Positions 13,162 through 24,691 of a DNA stretch of 64,000 nucleotides are shown one piece after another (the stretch's first letter is position 1; every line of letters begins with the position of its first letter). The stretch comes from Agelaius tricolor (Eukaryota; Chordata; Aves; Passeriformes; Icteridae), in NCBI GenBank assembly GCA_023055355.1, contig JALJCS010000037.1, positions 3,906,001-3,970,000 of the forward strand, in the 5' to 3' direction. The notes below the pieces were generated by a model. That model was not told the origin of the DNA and made no database searches. It saw only the letters and a program-made list of their open reading frames with translations. The translations under genes and the position numbers were made by a program.

Positions 13162-13178
13162 CTTCTTCTCTTCCTTGA

Positions 13179-13714
13179 CAAGGATTTAAAGTTCTTGGGA
13201 AGCATCCCAGACTGCCTCTGCCTCATGTTCAGCACAGCTTTGGGAAGCACAGGGATGCTCCTAACAAGAAGGACTCTACTATGGCCTGTACACACCTTTC
13301 ATTGGGACTCTGAGAGAGTGATTACTCTTTCAAGATATCAAAAAGCCAAGTCTGTATCCATAAAGAAAACCTGGTCCCTTATCCCTGTTCTCTAAATCCA
13401 GCTGAGGCCAAACAGATTTTTAAAGAGTGTGGTCTCATATTTCAGTGGGACTCCTCTGAGAAAGATACTTTTTTAATAATAGAATGGGTTTGTTAATAAT
13501 AGAATGGGTTTTTCTTCCTTACAGGTCTCCAAAACCAGTTTTTACAATTATGGAGATGATAGCCCAAATTATAATGAGAGCCAGAATGAGATTGCTGACT
13601 ATGGTAGGCCGAGACTTTGTAATTATCTATTTACCTTTGAAAAAAGATTACAGTGATTGGGTGTTGCAAAATTCAGAGGATTTGCAGAATGCATTGTTAA
13701 ATCTCTGTGTGTAA
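13179..13714 (+). pseudogene. Decayed coding-like segment of unknown origin
   Basis: One plus frame is open from 13179 to 13493 except for a TGA at 13311. A second frame is open from 13484 to a TAA at 13712. The frames differ by exactly the offset of a 20-bp tandem duplication at 13474-13513 (TAATAATAGAATGGG twice), so discounting that duplication puts both in one register of about 170 codons. The visible pieces look protein-like rather than low-complexity, for example NPAEAKQIFKECG and PLKKDYSDWVLQNSEDLQNA. I do not recognise the family. It lies just after a solo LTR, so an endogenous-retrovirus origin is possible, but the LTR's matching target duplications show it is not that element's internal region. 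A relic of a transposon or processed gene is equally open. It is broken and not expressed as protein as it stands. Confidence 0.4.
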
Positions 13715-13816
13715 GAATATGGTGGACTATGATTACCCCAGATCCCCTTTGACACACACATTACAGATCAAGTGAGACACAGCAAGGGACCAGCCACCAA
13801 AGCAGGACTGTCTTAC

Positions 13817-13999
13817 CAGCTTGGGCAGGCTCCTTTTGGAGAAGACTCTGCGTGGGCAGTGGATGTGGAGGTGAGCAGAACACCAGCTCCTCATGTTGAG
13901 CCACTCCACGGTGCGGGACGGGAGGGGCCCGTCCTCCTTGTGCAGCAGGATCAGCTGCTTCTGGGCCCTCACTGCCGTGTTCTCCAGCATCCTCTCCAG
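13817..13999 (-). CDS. PNPLA7: PNPLA7 exon H: inter-domain region, Trp/Cys-rich
   Basis: A 183-bp phase-0 exon of 61 codons. It starts [20 protein letters not shown], passes through [20 protein letters not shown] and ends [14 protein letters not shown]. The basic [11 protein letters not shown] stretch just ahead of the patatin domain is characteristic of the family. The acceptor is TCCATGTGCAG and the donor GTAAGA. The frame is intact, with conservative differences from mammalian proteins as I recall them. A coding-like relic of unknown origin lies about 100 bp past its donor, on the opposite strand. Confidence 0.95.
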
Positions 14000-15074
14000 C
14001 TGCACATGGACACCCAAGGAAAGGACAGTGAGTCCTGGCTGCTCCAGTCTCAGGGTGAAATACATCCACACACCCCCCACACCCCTATTCCCACCTGAAT
14101 CCCGCTCTGCACACTCACAGCCCCCAAACATGACTGATTTACACAACAACACTGTTAACTCTGGGCTTACACAGCACACAGAGGCCTAAAATCAGCCAAG
14201 GATTCAAACCTAAATGGTTTTGACTTAAACCAGGCCATTAAAAGCACAGGACAGGCAGGAGCTGCTCCTGCAATGTGAGATGCTGCCCAAGTTAGACTTG
14301 AGCCCACAAATATTCAGTGTTTTTTTCTTTCCCTTCCCATCAGTCCACTTTTTTCCCTCTTTGCATTTCTGATTTTGATTTTTTTTGTTGTTGTTTTAGG
14401 CAACTGCTGGCAGCTTGTTCTGCCTGTGCTTCCTGCCTCCCACATCCATGCAGGAAGAGCCCACACAACGGGACACACACGAAAGCTGCACGTGGGACCA
14501 GCCCAGGCTCTCTGCAGGTCAGACTCAGCACTTCACCATCCTAAAAAAACCCACCTGTGATCCCTTTTTAAAATTTCTTGAAGAATTTTTGTCTGGTCAG
14601 AAGACTTTGGTAATAAAATATAAAATCATAAAAATAGATAGTAAATGGAAAAAAATTACAGCTTAAGATCTGTAATAAAATATAATAAATAATTCATAGA
14701 CTGCGATTTATATCTACTTTTTCCTAAGCACACACCATGAATTTCATCCAGGCAGAAAAGAATTTCTCCCTCTGTGTGGAAGCCCAAAGAAATTCTGGGC
14801 AGAAACACAAAGCTTCAAAGCAATTTTTGATTTACCATTGGCCAAAATGACTCTTTTGAGGAAAAGAACTTTGCTGGAAGTACTCCTACATAAAATTTGC
14901 CATCTCAGAGGATTCTCATGCAATTCTTTTGCTATTCCTAACAGGCATTTCTCAGGAATATTTCATTATTTATGCCTCACTGGGTGTTAAAGCCAGGAAA
15001 ACACATGAGTATGAAGCAAGCTGCTTTGAGCTGGGCTGTTCCCAGTGCCAGGAGGGGAAGGAGCAGCTCCCAAC
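14000..15074 (-). other. PNPLA7 intron G-H (1.1 kb)
   Basis: Phase-0 intron between VGE and LERML. AT-rich, with a T-rich stretch near 14320-14400 and an A/T-rich stretch near 14580-14700. No mobile element recognised. Confidence 0.85.
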
Positions 15075-15243
15075 CTCTCCCACAGTGGGCTCCTGGTCTC
15101 CCAGCCCCACGATGAGGATGCAGTCGGCCTGGCGGATGCAGCGCTGGGTCCAGGGGGTCAGGGTGCTGTCAGCCTGGTACAGCACAATCCTGTGGATGTC
15201 CTCCTGCTGGCCCAGCCAGCTGGTCAGTCTGTACTCGTGGATG
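15075..15243 (-). CDS. PNPLA7: PNPLA7 exon G: inter-domain region
   Basis: A 169-bp exon: one base completing Ser, then 56 codons beginning [20 protein letters not shown]. It includes [20 protein letters not shown] and ends DQEPTVGE. The alternating hydrophobic strands and the CILIVGLG turn give the compact alpha/beta segment that precedes the patatin domain in this family. The acceptor is GTGTCCCCAG and the donor GTTGGG, a weaker donor than the others. The overlapping plus-strand frame at 14929-15516 (195 codons) is a shadow of this exon plus intron. Confidence 0.95.
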
Positions 15244-15701
15244 CTGGGGACACACAAGGAAAACAGAGAATTCAACTGCTGTTATATCACAGCTCCCAAG
15301 AGAAGAGAGGGAATCTTACACAGGGAGAGAGTGACATTTCCTGCTCAGCCAGGATCTGCTCCCAGCTCCTGCTGCCTCTGTTTGTCCAGGATTTACACCA
15401 TTAGACAAACACCAAGGCAGGAGGATACAGTGATGCCTCACTTCAGTAATGCTTCCACAGCATCCCTAAGCAGGAACACACTCAGAGAAATTCAGCTTTT
15501 CCAATTTCACAAGTGAGAAAGTATCTGTGGGAAAAACCCACCCACACCTGCACAAATACTCCTGAAACATTATTGTCTCCAACACCAGGAGCAGAAGGCC
15601 CAGTGTATGTTAGAAGACAGGATTCTGGTCCCAAACTCTGTGTATTTATAAGAAAAGCCCAGTGTCTCTGCATTTCCCTGAGCAGTGATGAGGGCAGGTA
15701 C
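15244..15701 (-). other. PNPLA7 intron F-G (458 bp)
   Basis: A short intron with a split Ser codon (AG+C). No repeats or other features recognised. Confidence 0.9.
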
Positions 15702-15765
15702 CTGTCGAGAGCAGCAGAGCCCAGGCGCTGTTTGATGTTATCACTGGTGAGCAACAGGGCAGGAC
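15702..15765 (-). CDS. PNPLA7: PNPLA7 exon F: small linker exon
   Basis: A 64-bp exon: two bases completing Gly, 20 codons (PALLLTSDNIKQRLGSAALD) and AG for a split Ser. The acceptor is TTGTTCCCCCAG and the donor GTACCT. The peptide is a family-specific signature of the inter-domain region with no separately known function. A CR1 fragment begins about 50 bp upstream on the gene strand and forms an inverted pair with another CR1 copy 185 bp further on. Confidence 0.94.
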
Positions 15766-15814
15766 CTGGGGGAACAAGGAAATTCACCTGTAAACACCTC
15801 AGTCTGAGCTCCTG

Positions 15815-15985
15815 GAGAAAACTGCCCAGAGCAGCTGTGGCTACCCCATCCCTGGAAGTGTCCAGGACCAGGCTGGACTGGGCTTGGAGCAGCCTGGCAT
15901 AGAGGAAGGTGTCCCTGTCCATGGCAGGAGGTGGAATAGGATGGATTTTAAGGTCCTTTCCAACCCAAACCCTTCTCTGATTCCA
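15815..15985 (+). mobile_element. CR1 LINE 3' fragment
   Basis: It contains GGAAGGTGTCCCTGTCCATGG and ends AAGGTCCTTTCCAACCC followed by CTGATTCC. It starts about 50 bp from exon F. Confidence 0.8.
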
Positions 15986-16169
15986 AGAATTCAATTCCAA
16001 AAGTTTGCTTTGAAGGTAGTGATGGATCAGTACATTGATCAGAGCTGGCACAAAGTCTTCACAAAAATTTTCACACTTTTCTAGGAATACATATTCCAAT
16101 TGTCCCTATTCCCAGAGCTCTGTTACTGCATTAGTCACAACCTGCAAGCTCTGTTACCCCATTCCTCAA

Positions 16170-16300
16170 GGTCATGTAGGATCACAGAACCATGGAATGG
16201 TTTGAGTTGGAAACGACCTTAAAGCTCATCCCATTCCATGGGCAGGACACCTTCCTGAGGACCAGGCTGCTCCAAGCCCTGTCCAGCCTGGCTCTGGTGA
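16170..16300 (-). mobile_element. CR1 LINE 3' fragment
   Basis: An antisense 3' end starting ATCACAGAACCATGGAATGG and continuing GCTCCAAGCCCTGTCCAGCC. It forms an inverted pair with the copy at 15815, with a spacer of about 185 bp. Confidence 0.8.
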
Positions 16301-17101
16301 CAACTCCTACTGCAGCTGCATCTTCACCACCTCAGCATTCAGAACAGCACACACCTTTACAGCCACAGGAAGGCCAGCATCCTGCTTCCAAAGAAAAAAG
16401 CTGTTCCCCCCACCTTCCAAAATACAGAACTTGTTCATCCTGCATTGAACCACCTCCCCAGGTGAATCCTCAAGCTCTCTGCAGCATCACTACTCCTTAT
16501 CCAACATGCCAACAGGAACTCCAAAAAACATTCCCAAATCTGTAAGGCATGGTCAGACTCCACTACAGACACAGACACATCTGGCAACAACCTTAGATCT
16601 GAGCTGAATTTTGGTGTACATAAAGCTTCTTGCAGGCACTTTAATTTAATTTTCTTATTAACAATTCTAGTGCAGCAGCAATTTGTGCCATATGTGGTAG
16701 AAGTTGCAGGGTGACTGCAGCTAAATTTAAAAAATGCAAAGAAAAGAAAACTTAAGAGAATAACTGCACACCTAGAGAAAATATTACCTGTCTCTTACTG
16801 AGAGAGAAATTCACATTTACAAAACATGACGGAGCAGTTGCTTTTTATTCATGCTTTCATTGTGCAATCCCTCACTGTTTCATTAAAAACAGAACTGAAA
16901 TTTATGTACTAAATAACAAAACACTTCATTATGTAAGGAGTCTCAAGGCAAGGTTATAATGTGTTCAGTAAAAATCAGGGAACTGTGAACAACCAGCATG
17001 GGAGAAGGTCACAAATTCACATTGCTGTATTCAAATAGCAAAACCCCCAGGTACAGATCTGGAACTGGGTGTCCTGACCTTCAGGGCCAACTCATCTCCC
17101 C

Positions 17102-17807
17102 TGTCCTAGGTTACAAATGCAAGATGTGGCTGGGGCTGTGTGTTCTATCCCCACCTGTCAGAGCTGGGGCAGTTCTCTGCTGTCCATGGGCAGTTTTCTC
17201 TTGATCTCTCCCCCAGCCAATCCTCCCTGCAGGAGATCTCTGCTGTCCATGGCCACTGAGTGTCCCTGCAGGGCTGATCCAATCCCAGCATCCCATGGGG
17301 AGATGCTGCATTGCCCAGGGCAGGAGCCAAGCATTCCTACCTGGATCCAATGTGAGCCTGGCACAGCCCAGCAGCCTTTGCCCAGTGCATTGCCAGAGGA
17401 GCAGCTTCTGCTGCCCTGCATGGCCAGAGGGAGCCCAGGCCCATCTGCAGCAGCCCTGGAGCTGCAGAGGAAAACTCCCCCCTTGTGCAGGATCCCTGCT
17501 CCAGCAGAGCCACAGCTGGCACTGCAGGAGGGCTGAGCCCCCATGGGATGGGGCTGTGCCACCCCCTGACACACAGGGGGCAGGGACTGCTCTCACTCTG
17601 GCAGCAGATTTTTTGTTGTTGTTTTGTATTACTGCATTTGTATTTAAATTTTCCTAGTAAAGAACTGTTATTCCTACTCCCATATCTTTGCCTGAGAGCT
17701 CCTTAATTTCAAAATTATAATAATTCAGAGGAAGGGGGTTTACATTTTCCATTTCAGGAGAGGCTCCTGCCTTCCTTAGCAGACACCTGTCTTTTCAAAG
17801 CAAAACA
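17102..17807 (+). mobile_element. LTR of an endogenous retrovirus, likely solo
   Basis: About 706 bp beginning TGTCCTAGGTTACAAATGC and ending AAAGCAAAACA. The flanks are CTCCCC (17096-17101) and TTCCCC (17808-17813), a 6-bp duplication with one mismatch. The internal sequence is GC-rich in the first 480 bp and AT-rich afterwards, as in LTR U3 followed by R/U5. Frames over 100 codons occur in the GC-rich part on both strands and are not genes. No internal retroviral region follows. Confidence 0.75.
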
Positions 17808-19264
17808 TTCCCCCTCAGTGCTCAAGTCCTGTTGCAAAGGCTTCACTCTGCTTTAATTGACTTTACTTTTAGACTTGAAGAAGTTCCCAGGTGCCATTTC
17901 CATCTTGCACTTTCCAATACCCAAATAACATTTGCTCTTTGCTACACTGATTATCAAAGAAGATCAAACAGAAATGGACAAAAATATCCCATAAGCAGAG
18001 ACCAAAAGATAAAGCTGGTGAGAAAGCAGAGAGAGGAGGATGACTCAAGAATAGAATTTGACGTCCCCATCCTCCAATGAAAGTTCTGGAAGTTGGTTCC
18101 TATGAAAGCAGAGGGAATGAGCAGCACTTCCAGAGCAGATCTGGGTTTAGCCTGCCCTTCCCTCCTCCCTCTGGAGCTCCTTGAGCCATCCCACAGCAGG
18201 GAACAGCCCCAGTGCTGGGGAAGGGGGCAACCACCACCTCTTTAACACTGGCAGATTCTTTATCTGACTCACTGTTCACCTGGTGTCAGTGTTGGTATGG
18301 CTTTGAAATGGCACAAGGGGATAAGAGAGGTCTCCCAGAGGGAATACTGATGGCACTGCCCAGGACAGAACTGCAAGGGACAGAGTGCAGGGCAATTTGC
18401 AAGCATTCAGCAGCAGAGTGATCATCAATGTTCATTAACGTGACAGAGTTCTCAGTTAAATAGAAAAGACAGGTGGATTAAAATTGTATTCCTGGACATG
18501 TGGCTTACAAAGCTTTCTGGCAGTGGTGGAAGTTTAGTAGGCAAAGACAAACAGCCTGGAATGCCAAGTGAGCTGAGGAATGCAATCCAAATGCTAAGTA
18601 AGAGAGCCAACACCAAGGGAACAGCGTGGGCACCTCTGCCTGTTACCCCCTGCCCTGGGCACTGAGATCCAGCAGCACCAGTCCCTGGTGATGCTCTGGG
18701 GCCCAGGCTCCAGAGGGACACCATCAAAGCCACAGACCTGCAGCCAGAACAGCTTTCATCCTAGGGGAGAGGCAGAGTTTGTAGGGCTGGGGTGGATCTT
18801 TGTGTTCCTTCAGCCAGAGGCACCTTGGCTGTGGACAACATCAGAACGAGCCTTGGAGAGACTTAAAAATCATATCCAGACCTCACTTCTGATGTGGGAA
18901 AGCAGCAGTTCAGAGAACAGGACACAAACAAGGGTGCCCAGACAGACCCTGGCTGTGCCAGCTCAGGAGGAGCCTGCCCAGCACCCCATCCCTCACGTAC
19001 CAGGAACACGGGACAAAGATTCCCAGACCTTCACTCATCCCCAGCACGGAACACGGTGATGCTTCCAACAGAACCAACTTGTTTTGTCTCAGAAATACCA
19101 ACCATCTGCTCTGCACTCCCAGTTTCTAGCAGGCTCCCAATTAATCAGCCATTAAAACCCCTCCATTAATGAGACCAAGAACACCAACATATGTGAGCTC
19201 AGAAAACAGAACCAACAAAAAGTGTTATCTCAACTAAACTGCTGCGAGCAACCAGTAATGAAAA

Positions 19265-19412
19265 AATATCATTCCCATCCTGGAGGTTCAAGGCCAGGTT
19301 GGACAGGGGTTGGAACAAGCTGGGATAGTGGAAGGTGTCCATGGCAGTGGGTGAGATGGGCTTTAAGGTCCCTTCCAAGCTAAACCATTCCATGATTCTG
19401 TGATGATTCAAA
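19265..19412 (+). mobile_element. CR1 LINE 3' fragment
   Basis: It ends GGGCTTTAAGGTCCCTTCC, then two copies of the terminal octamer (ATTCCATG, ATTCTGTG). The two terminal repeats suggest an intact 3' end. Confidence 0.82.
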
Positions 19413-21218
19413 ACCACAGCCCTTGAACAGCCACACCTGCAGGCAGGAGTGACCAGCCCAACGTGTCAGTGCATCCTTAAAGGGCTTTGTCACAGTCACA
19501 CACCTCTAAGCACCCCCTCTCCAAACCTGGCACCAGCCTCATGGGCAGCTTCCAGCTGGAGCTGGCATCAGGGACACATCCTGCACTCCTCAGTGTTCTA
19601 TTAATGGGATCAGAACAGCTCAAAGTGAAGAACAGGAGAGGTGATGTGAGGTAACATGAAATATTCCTCCAAGCCCTGTGTGTGTCTCTGACAGCAGCCA
19701 GCAGCAGATTGCTGGGGAGGAGAATCAGAGCAAGAAAAGCTGAGTGCCATTCCCTGAGCCTCCAGCTATCCACAGCTTTCTCAGCCTTTTGGATTTCTCA
19801 AGCCTGAGGTGGTGACTTTCAGTAGCCTGGGGCATTTTTCTGTCAGCCAAGAGCTCACAGGGATTCTGAAGCTCAGGTTTTCTGTGCTTCAGGTGAGAGA
19901 ACTGCAGGCAGTGGCCTCAGCCCAGGCCCAGGGATTGTGGTTTCTGGGAAAACCTCCTGGAGCATCTAAAGCTGTACTCCAGGGCCATCTGTTTTTCAGT
20001 ACAAAACTAAGAACTCCATGAAACAGGAGGGAAGGGAAGGAAAAGCTGGCAAATGCCAGAGGTCTGGTTCATTTTATCTGCTAACAAACAAGGGCACTGA
20101 AGAGAAGGGCTGCAGCAAAGCTTCCAACCTCCTGCCCCAGAGAGGAGGAAAAAACCATCGCACAAGACATAAAACCTCCCTTTCTTGCCAGTGAGCAAGA
20201 GACGCACTTGGGTCATTTTTCCCACAAAACACCAGCGTATGCAGAAGCAGGAGTACAGGTGTCCTAGTTCTAAGTCTAATAAAACATGGTCCAAGAGTTG
20301 CCTCGAGAAATGAGTGGCCCAGAGGGCAGAGTGATTTCTGAGGCTCAGAAATGGTTTCAAATCCACCTCACCAGAAAAACACACTCACATCAAAAGACAA
20401 GGCCAGTACAATATACACTGTGGAAAAATTTCAGCAGAGCAAATTTACTTGCTTGGACTCCATTAAAAGAAAATTTACTTTTGGCCTAATAAAAGTCTTC
20501 CAAATTATGTGGCAAAGTCACATAACTGATAAATGAGTTGGATGTCAGAGGATCTTGTCCAGCAAAAAAATACTAAGTGGTGCCAGGGTTCAGGCACCAC
20601 AGTGAACATTTCACATTTAAATCTAATCTGTGTGTAAAGACAGGCAGAACTGTAATTAAAAACTCCAATAAATTATTAGCAAAGATTTTTCAGTGAGCTG
20701 TCCAATACATTATACATTTTTAGAACTGAAAAGAAGGAAAATTTAAAGGGCAGAAAGGAATGAGAGAGACACATATGTTGGATTTGAATCCCTCCCTACT
20801 TCAGTTTGAAATTCTATGAGATCAGAGGGCTCCCACATAGAACCAGAATTTGCACAGCCATGTGGTGTCTTTTAGTTGGTCTCAGGAAAGGAACAAAAAA
20901 ATAGTCAGGCAAATACTTTTGAAAAATCTGAATACTGCAGAAGAACTTCTTATCAAAAGATGCTCTCAGCTCTACCAAGATTAAGAGGAAAATAATAAAA
21001 ATAGACATCATGAACACTGACCAGAATACATCAGCATGATGAATTGCACAGCAGCAAAACCTGCCCCCCTTCCTGGCACTCCAGTTCAGAGCTGGAAGAT
21101 TCTGCTCCTGCTTCTGCAAGTTGGATATTGCACAGCCTCCTTTCTTGGAGACCCAGAGCCCCAGATGCTGAGAAAGGACTGTCACACTGGAGCCAGGGGA
21201 CAGCAGGGCCGCAGCCCT

Positions 21219-21655
21219 GGGGGTCTCTGTGCCCAGCAGGACCTGGGGGTCACTGTGCCCTGCAGGACTTTGGGGTCTCTGTGCCCTGCAGGACTGTGGG
21301 GTCACTGTGCCCTGCAGGACTTTGGGGTCTCTGTGCCCTGCAGGACCTCGGGGTCACTGTGCCCTGCAGGACTTTGGGGTCTCTGTGCCCTGCAGGACTT
21401 TGGGGTCACTGTGCCCTGCAGGACCTGGGGGTCACTGTGCCCTGCAGGACTTTGGGGTCACTGTGCCCTGCAGGACCTGGGGGTCACTGTGCCCAGCAGG
21501 ACTTTGGGGTCTCTGTGCCCAGCAGGACCTGGGGTTCACTGTGCCCTGCAGGACCTCGGGGTCTCTGTGCCCAGCAGGACTTTGGGGTCTCTGTGCCCTG
21601 CAGGACTTTGGGGTCTCTGTCCCTGCAGGACTTTGGGGTCTCTGTCCCTGCAGGA
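21219..21655. repeat. 26-bp minisatellite
   Basis: About 17 copies of a 26-bp unit of the form TGCCCTGCAGGACTTTGGGG plus TCTCTG or TCACTG. The last copies lost one base. CTGCAG occurs in most units. Open frames run through it in all three plus frames. Confidence 0.95.
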
Positions 21656-21774
21656 CCTTCTGCTCTGCCCACAGAACCCAGAGCATTTTTCATTCTATCT
21701 CTCTCAAGGTGAAGGCAGGTCCAGCTGCTGCTGCCAGGTCCCAAATGAACCTTTCATCCCACAGCTTGTGCCAG

Positions 21775-22272
21775 CAGCAGAGCTGCCCCAGCCCTGGCCC
21801 AGCACAGGCAGGAGCTGGAGCTGCTGCAGAGATCCAGAGGAGGCACCAGGGGGATCAGGGGATGGAGCAGCTCTGCTGGGAGGAGAGGCTGGGACAGCTG
21901 GGATTGATCACCTGCACAGGAGAAGCTTTGGGGGGACCTCAGTGTGGCCTTGCAGGGCCTGAAGGTACAGGAAAGATGGAGAGAGACTGTCCAAGGGCCT
22001 GGAGTGCCAGGACAATAAGGAATGGCTCCCAGTGCCAGAGGGCAGGGATGGATGGGATATTGGGAATTGTTCCCTGTGAGGGTGGGCAGGCCCTGGCACA
22101 GGGTGCCCAGAGCAGCTGGGGCTGCCCCTGGATCCCTGGCAGTGCCCAAGGCCAGGCTGGGCAGGGCTGGGAGCAGCCTGGGACAGTGGGAGGTGTCCCT
22201 GCCATGGCAGGGGTGGCACTGGATGGGCTTTATGGTCCCTTTCCAACCTGGACCATTCTGTGATTGGAAGCT
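21775..22272 (+). mobile_element. CR1 LINE 3' fragment, long copy
   Basis: About 500 bp with the 5' marker GCCCAGCACAGGCAGGAGC, shared with the copies at 38860 and 60045, and the terminus ACCATTCTGTGATTGG. Long open frames through it (up to 344 codons, continuing from the adjacent minisatellite) are artefacts. Confidence 0.9.
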
Positions 22273-23564
22273 CCATGGAAGCACAAACATCCCTTAGCAT
22301 TTAATTGGGACACAATCCTACTGTCTGGAAACAATATGTGAATTATCATAAATCACAAAACACCAAATGTCGAAGGAACCAGCACAAATGGCCTGGGGAA
22401 AGCTGTAGGTGGCCCCACATGCTGGTGCTCCCTGGGTGCAGAATGAACCCCTGATGGAAGAGCAGGCTGCTCACCTGAGCTGCTCCCATTACAAATTAAA
22501 ACATTAAAAAAAATTTGAAAAAAAAATTCAATTAAACCCACAAAAAAGAATTAACCAATGAAACCACTTAGTCCTGTCTCTTACAGGCAAAAATGGATTT
22601 TTTTTTCTGGGGGAAGAAAGATTCTGAGTACTTTTTCAGTTTTTGTGGACAGTAAATACTCACTATCAAACTGAGATTTTCTAGTTGTCATTACTTTTCT
22701 ATCCCTTTAATAATACAGAAGTAGCTAAAAATTATCAAGACAAACTCCAGAATCCTGTTGAATAGATTCACCTGCAACCAGCTCCAACTCCAAGCACTGC
22801 CCACAGCCTTCTCATGCCAATTCCAGGAAAAGGAAAACCATTTCTTAAGTGTTATACTGTGTTACAACCCAGCCTGCATTCCCAGCAGGACTGGGGCCAG
22901 CCTGCATCCCGAGGCCAGGCTCCTTCCCAGAGCTGCAGCAGCTGATGATTCTTGCAATGGTCTCAGTGTTCCTCCCTGCATCCTCCTCATTCCTTCTATC
23001 CTCCTCTCCAACCTGCATCAGGGGAATTCAAGGCATCACTGCAATATCCTGCTAAATTCATATTAACAGGAAGGGGAAGGAATTTTCTGTAATAAATATA
23101 TTAAGTTGCAAAAGAAAGCTAAAACCAGCTGTTCTCCCCACATATTAAGGCTGCTCTCCACTGCTCTGGAACAGATTTGAAGCCCAGAGCAATGAAATTA
23201 TACAGATCAAATGTTAAGTATGGATTAAATGTTAAGTCAAGTATTGTAATCAGATGCTGCCATTTAAATTACAATTAGAAAAAAGGTTGGTTCAAGGAAA
23301 AAAAAAAAAAAAAAAGGAAAAAAACCCCAAAAAAACATGAATAGCAGCAAATGTTCAAAGCAATTTTCCAAACTCAGAGTTCCTTTCAGAGAAGATTTTC
23401 AATTAACCTTTGTCAAGCACATTAACAGCTCTCATTTCCATAAAGCCAGGGCAGGTCTGTTCCCAGCTCACACCCAATCCCCAGGTGAGCCCAGCTGGGA
23501 GCTCAGGGAAGGGCTCAGGTGGCAGCAGCTGCTCAGCAAGGCCCCAGTGCAAACCTTTCCACAT

Positions 23565-23730
23565 GGATTCATGGAATGGTTTGGGCTGGAAAGGACCTTA
23601 AAACTCATCTCATTCCATCCTTTCCATGGCAGGGACACCTCCCACTGTCCCAGGCTGCTCCCAGCCCTGTCCAGCCTGGCCTTGGGCACTGCCAGGGTTC
23701 CAGGGGCAGCCACAGCTCTGGGCAACAGCT
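23565..23730 (-). mobile_element. CR1 LINE 3' fragment
   Basis: Antisense: ATTCATGGAATGGTTTGGGC through CCTTGGGCACTGCCAGGG to a truncation at CTCTGGGCAAC. Confidence 0.88.
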
Positions 23731-24113
23731 CCCCTCATGCCAAATGTGCAGGTGAATAAAAAAACAACCTGAAAACAAATCAAAAATTCACTCCACAACT
23801 CAGTTCATTTTCTGTTGCAAGAAGTCAGAAGAAAAAAAAAATTATTCCAAAACCAATCCCCTTCTCTGAAAGCCAAGCAGCACCTGCACGTGGCTCCCAG
23901 CACTTTGTGAGGAACACCCAAACAACCTCAACCAGAGGGCAGAGGAGGAAATACACAGTTAATACATACATGGAAATAGAAGTTAAAAAAAAAAAAAAGG
24001 AAGGAAAAAGAAAGCATTGCTTCTGCTAAATAAAGAAAGAAAACCTGCAGGTGCCCTCAGCCCAGGCCAGGCTGCAGAGGTTCTGCAGTGCCTGAGGGGG
24101 CTGAGGGGGCTGC

Positions 24114-24149
24114 GGGCCTGGTGCGGGGCCTGGTGCGGGGCCTGGTGCG
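24114..24149. repeat. 12-bp GC-rich tandem repeat
   Basis: Three perfect copies of GGGCCTGGTGCG followed by GGGCCGGG. Locally CpG-rich in an otherwise CpG-poor intron. Confidence 0.92.
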
Positions 24150-24603
24150 GGGCCGGGCTCCTGTGCCAGCGGTGTTTGGGACCAGATGGCTCCTGTGTTT
24201 GCCCACAACACTTTCCTCTTCCCACTGCAGCCGTCTGCTCCCTTTTGGCAACAACTTCAGGTGCCAAGGGTGCACAGAACCATCTCGAGCTGCCAAGCAC
24301 GGCACAGGCGTCAGCAAGGGGAGGAACTGAAAAGGGTGAGGGAGGAAAGGCCGAGTGACCCCCCCAAACCCCCCTTGGGCACCTGCCTGCTGCTTTCAGC
24401 CCAAATGGGTGTTTTTATTCTGACAGTCCATCTACCTACTTAAGTTTCTGTTTGTTTTATTTACAGGCTCTTAGTGTTGTCACACATCAAAACAAGCTGG
24501 CAATGATCCCTAAGGAGTCCCCATTAGCAATACAGCTCCATTATGGATTTAACATTTTTCTGCCATCTCCAAAATAAGAGGAATCTTCAAACACCCACAA
24601 ATT

Positions 24604-24691
24604 AGTTCTCACTGTAACAAGTCTCCACCCTAAGTTGCACATAAATTCAGACTTCAGAAGGTTAAAGAGCTCATGCACCACTGGCTTCTTC
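24604..24691. repeat. 88-bp duplicated segment, copy 1
   Basis: It matches 25877-25964 over 88 bp with 7 substitutions and no indels by my count. The flanks do not match. On the minus strand both copies keep an open frame ([18 protein letters not shown]). Confidence 0.85.

Larger units (their letters stand above)
12144..13816 (-). other. PNPLA7 intron H-I (1.7 kb)
   Basis: Almost entirely foreign sequence: a CR1 fragment, a solo LTR with a 6-bp target duplication, and a decayed coding-like segment on the plus strand. The codons join directly (PKL to VEMY). Confidence 0.85.

Noticed and set aside
13527..13610. Exon-like piece with a good acceptor (TTCTTCCTTACAG) and a following GTAGGC
   Set aside because: In-frame context fits the decayed coding-like segment better, and no second exon on the plus strand is evident.
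14929..15516. 195-codon plus-strand frame
   Set aside because: Shadow of PNPLA7 exon G on the opposite strand; the minus strand carries the conserved peptide with splice sites.
17111..17596. 161-codon minus-strand and 139-codon plus-strand frames
   Set aside because: Both lie inside the GC-rich part of an LTR.
21036..22263. Open frames of 308, 222 and 344 codons
   Set aside because: 26-bp minisatellite plus CR1 3' sequence; all frames are open at once, which is a repeat artefact.
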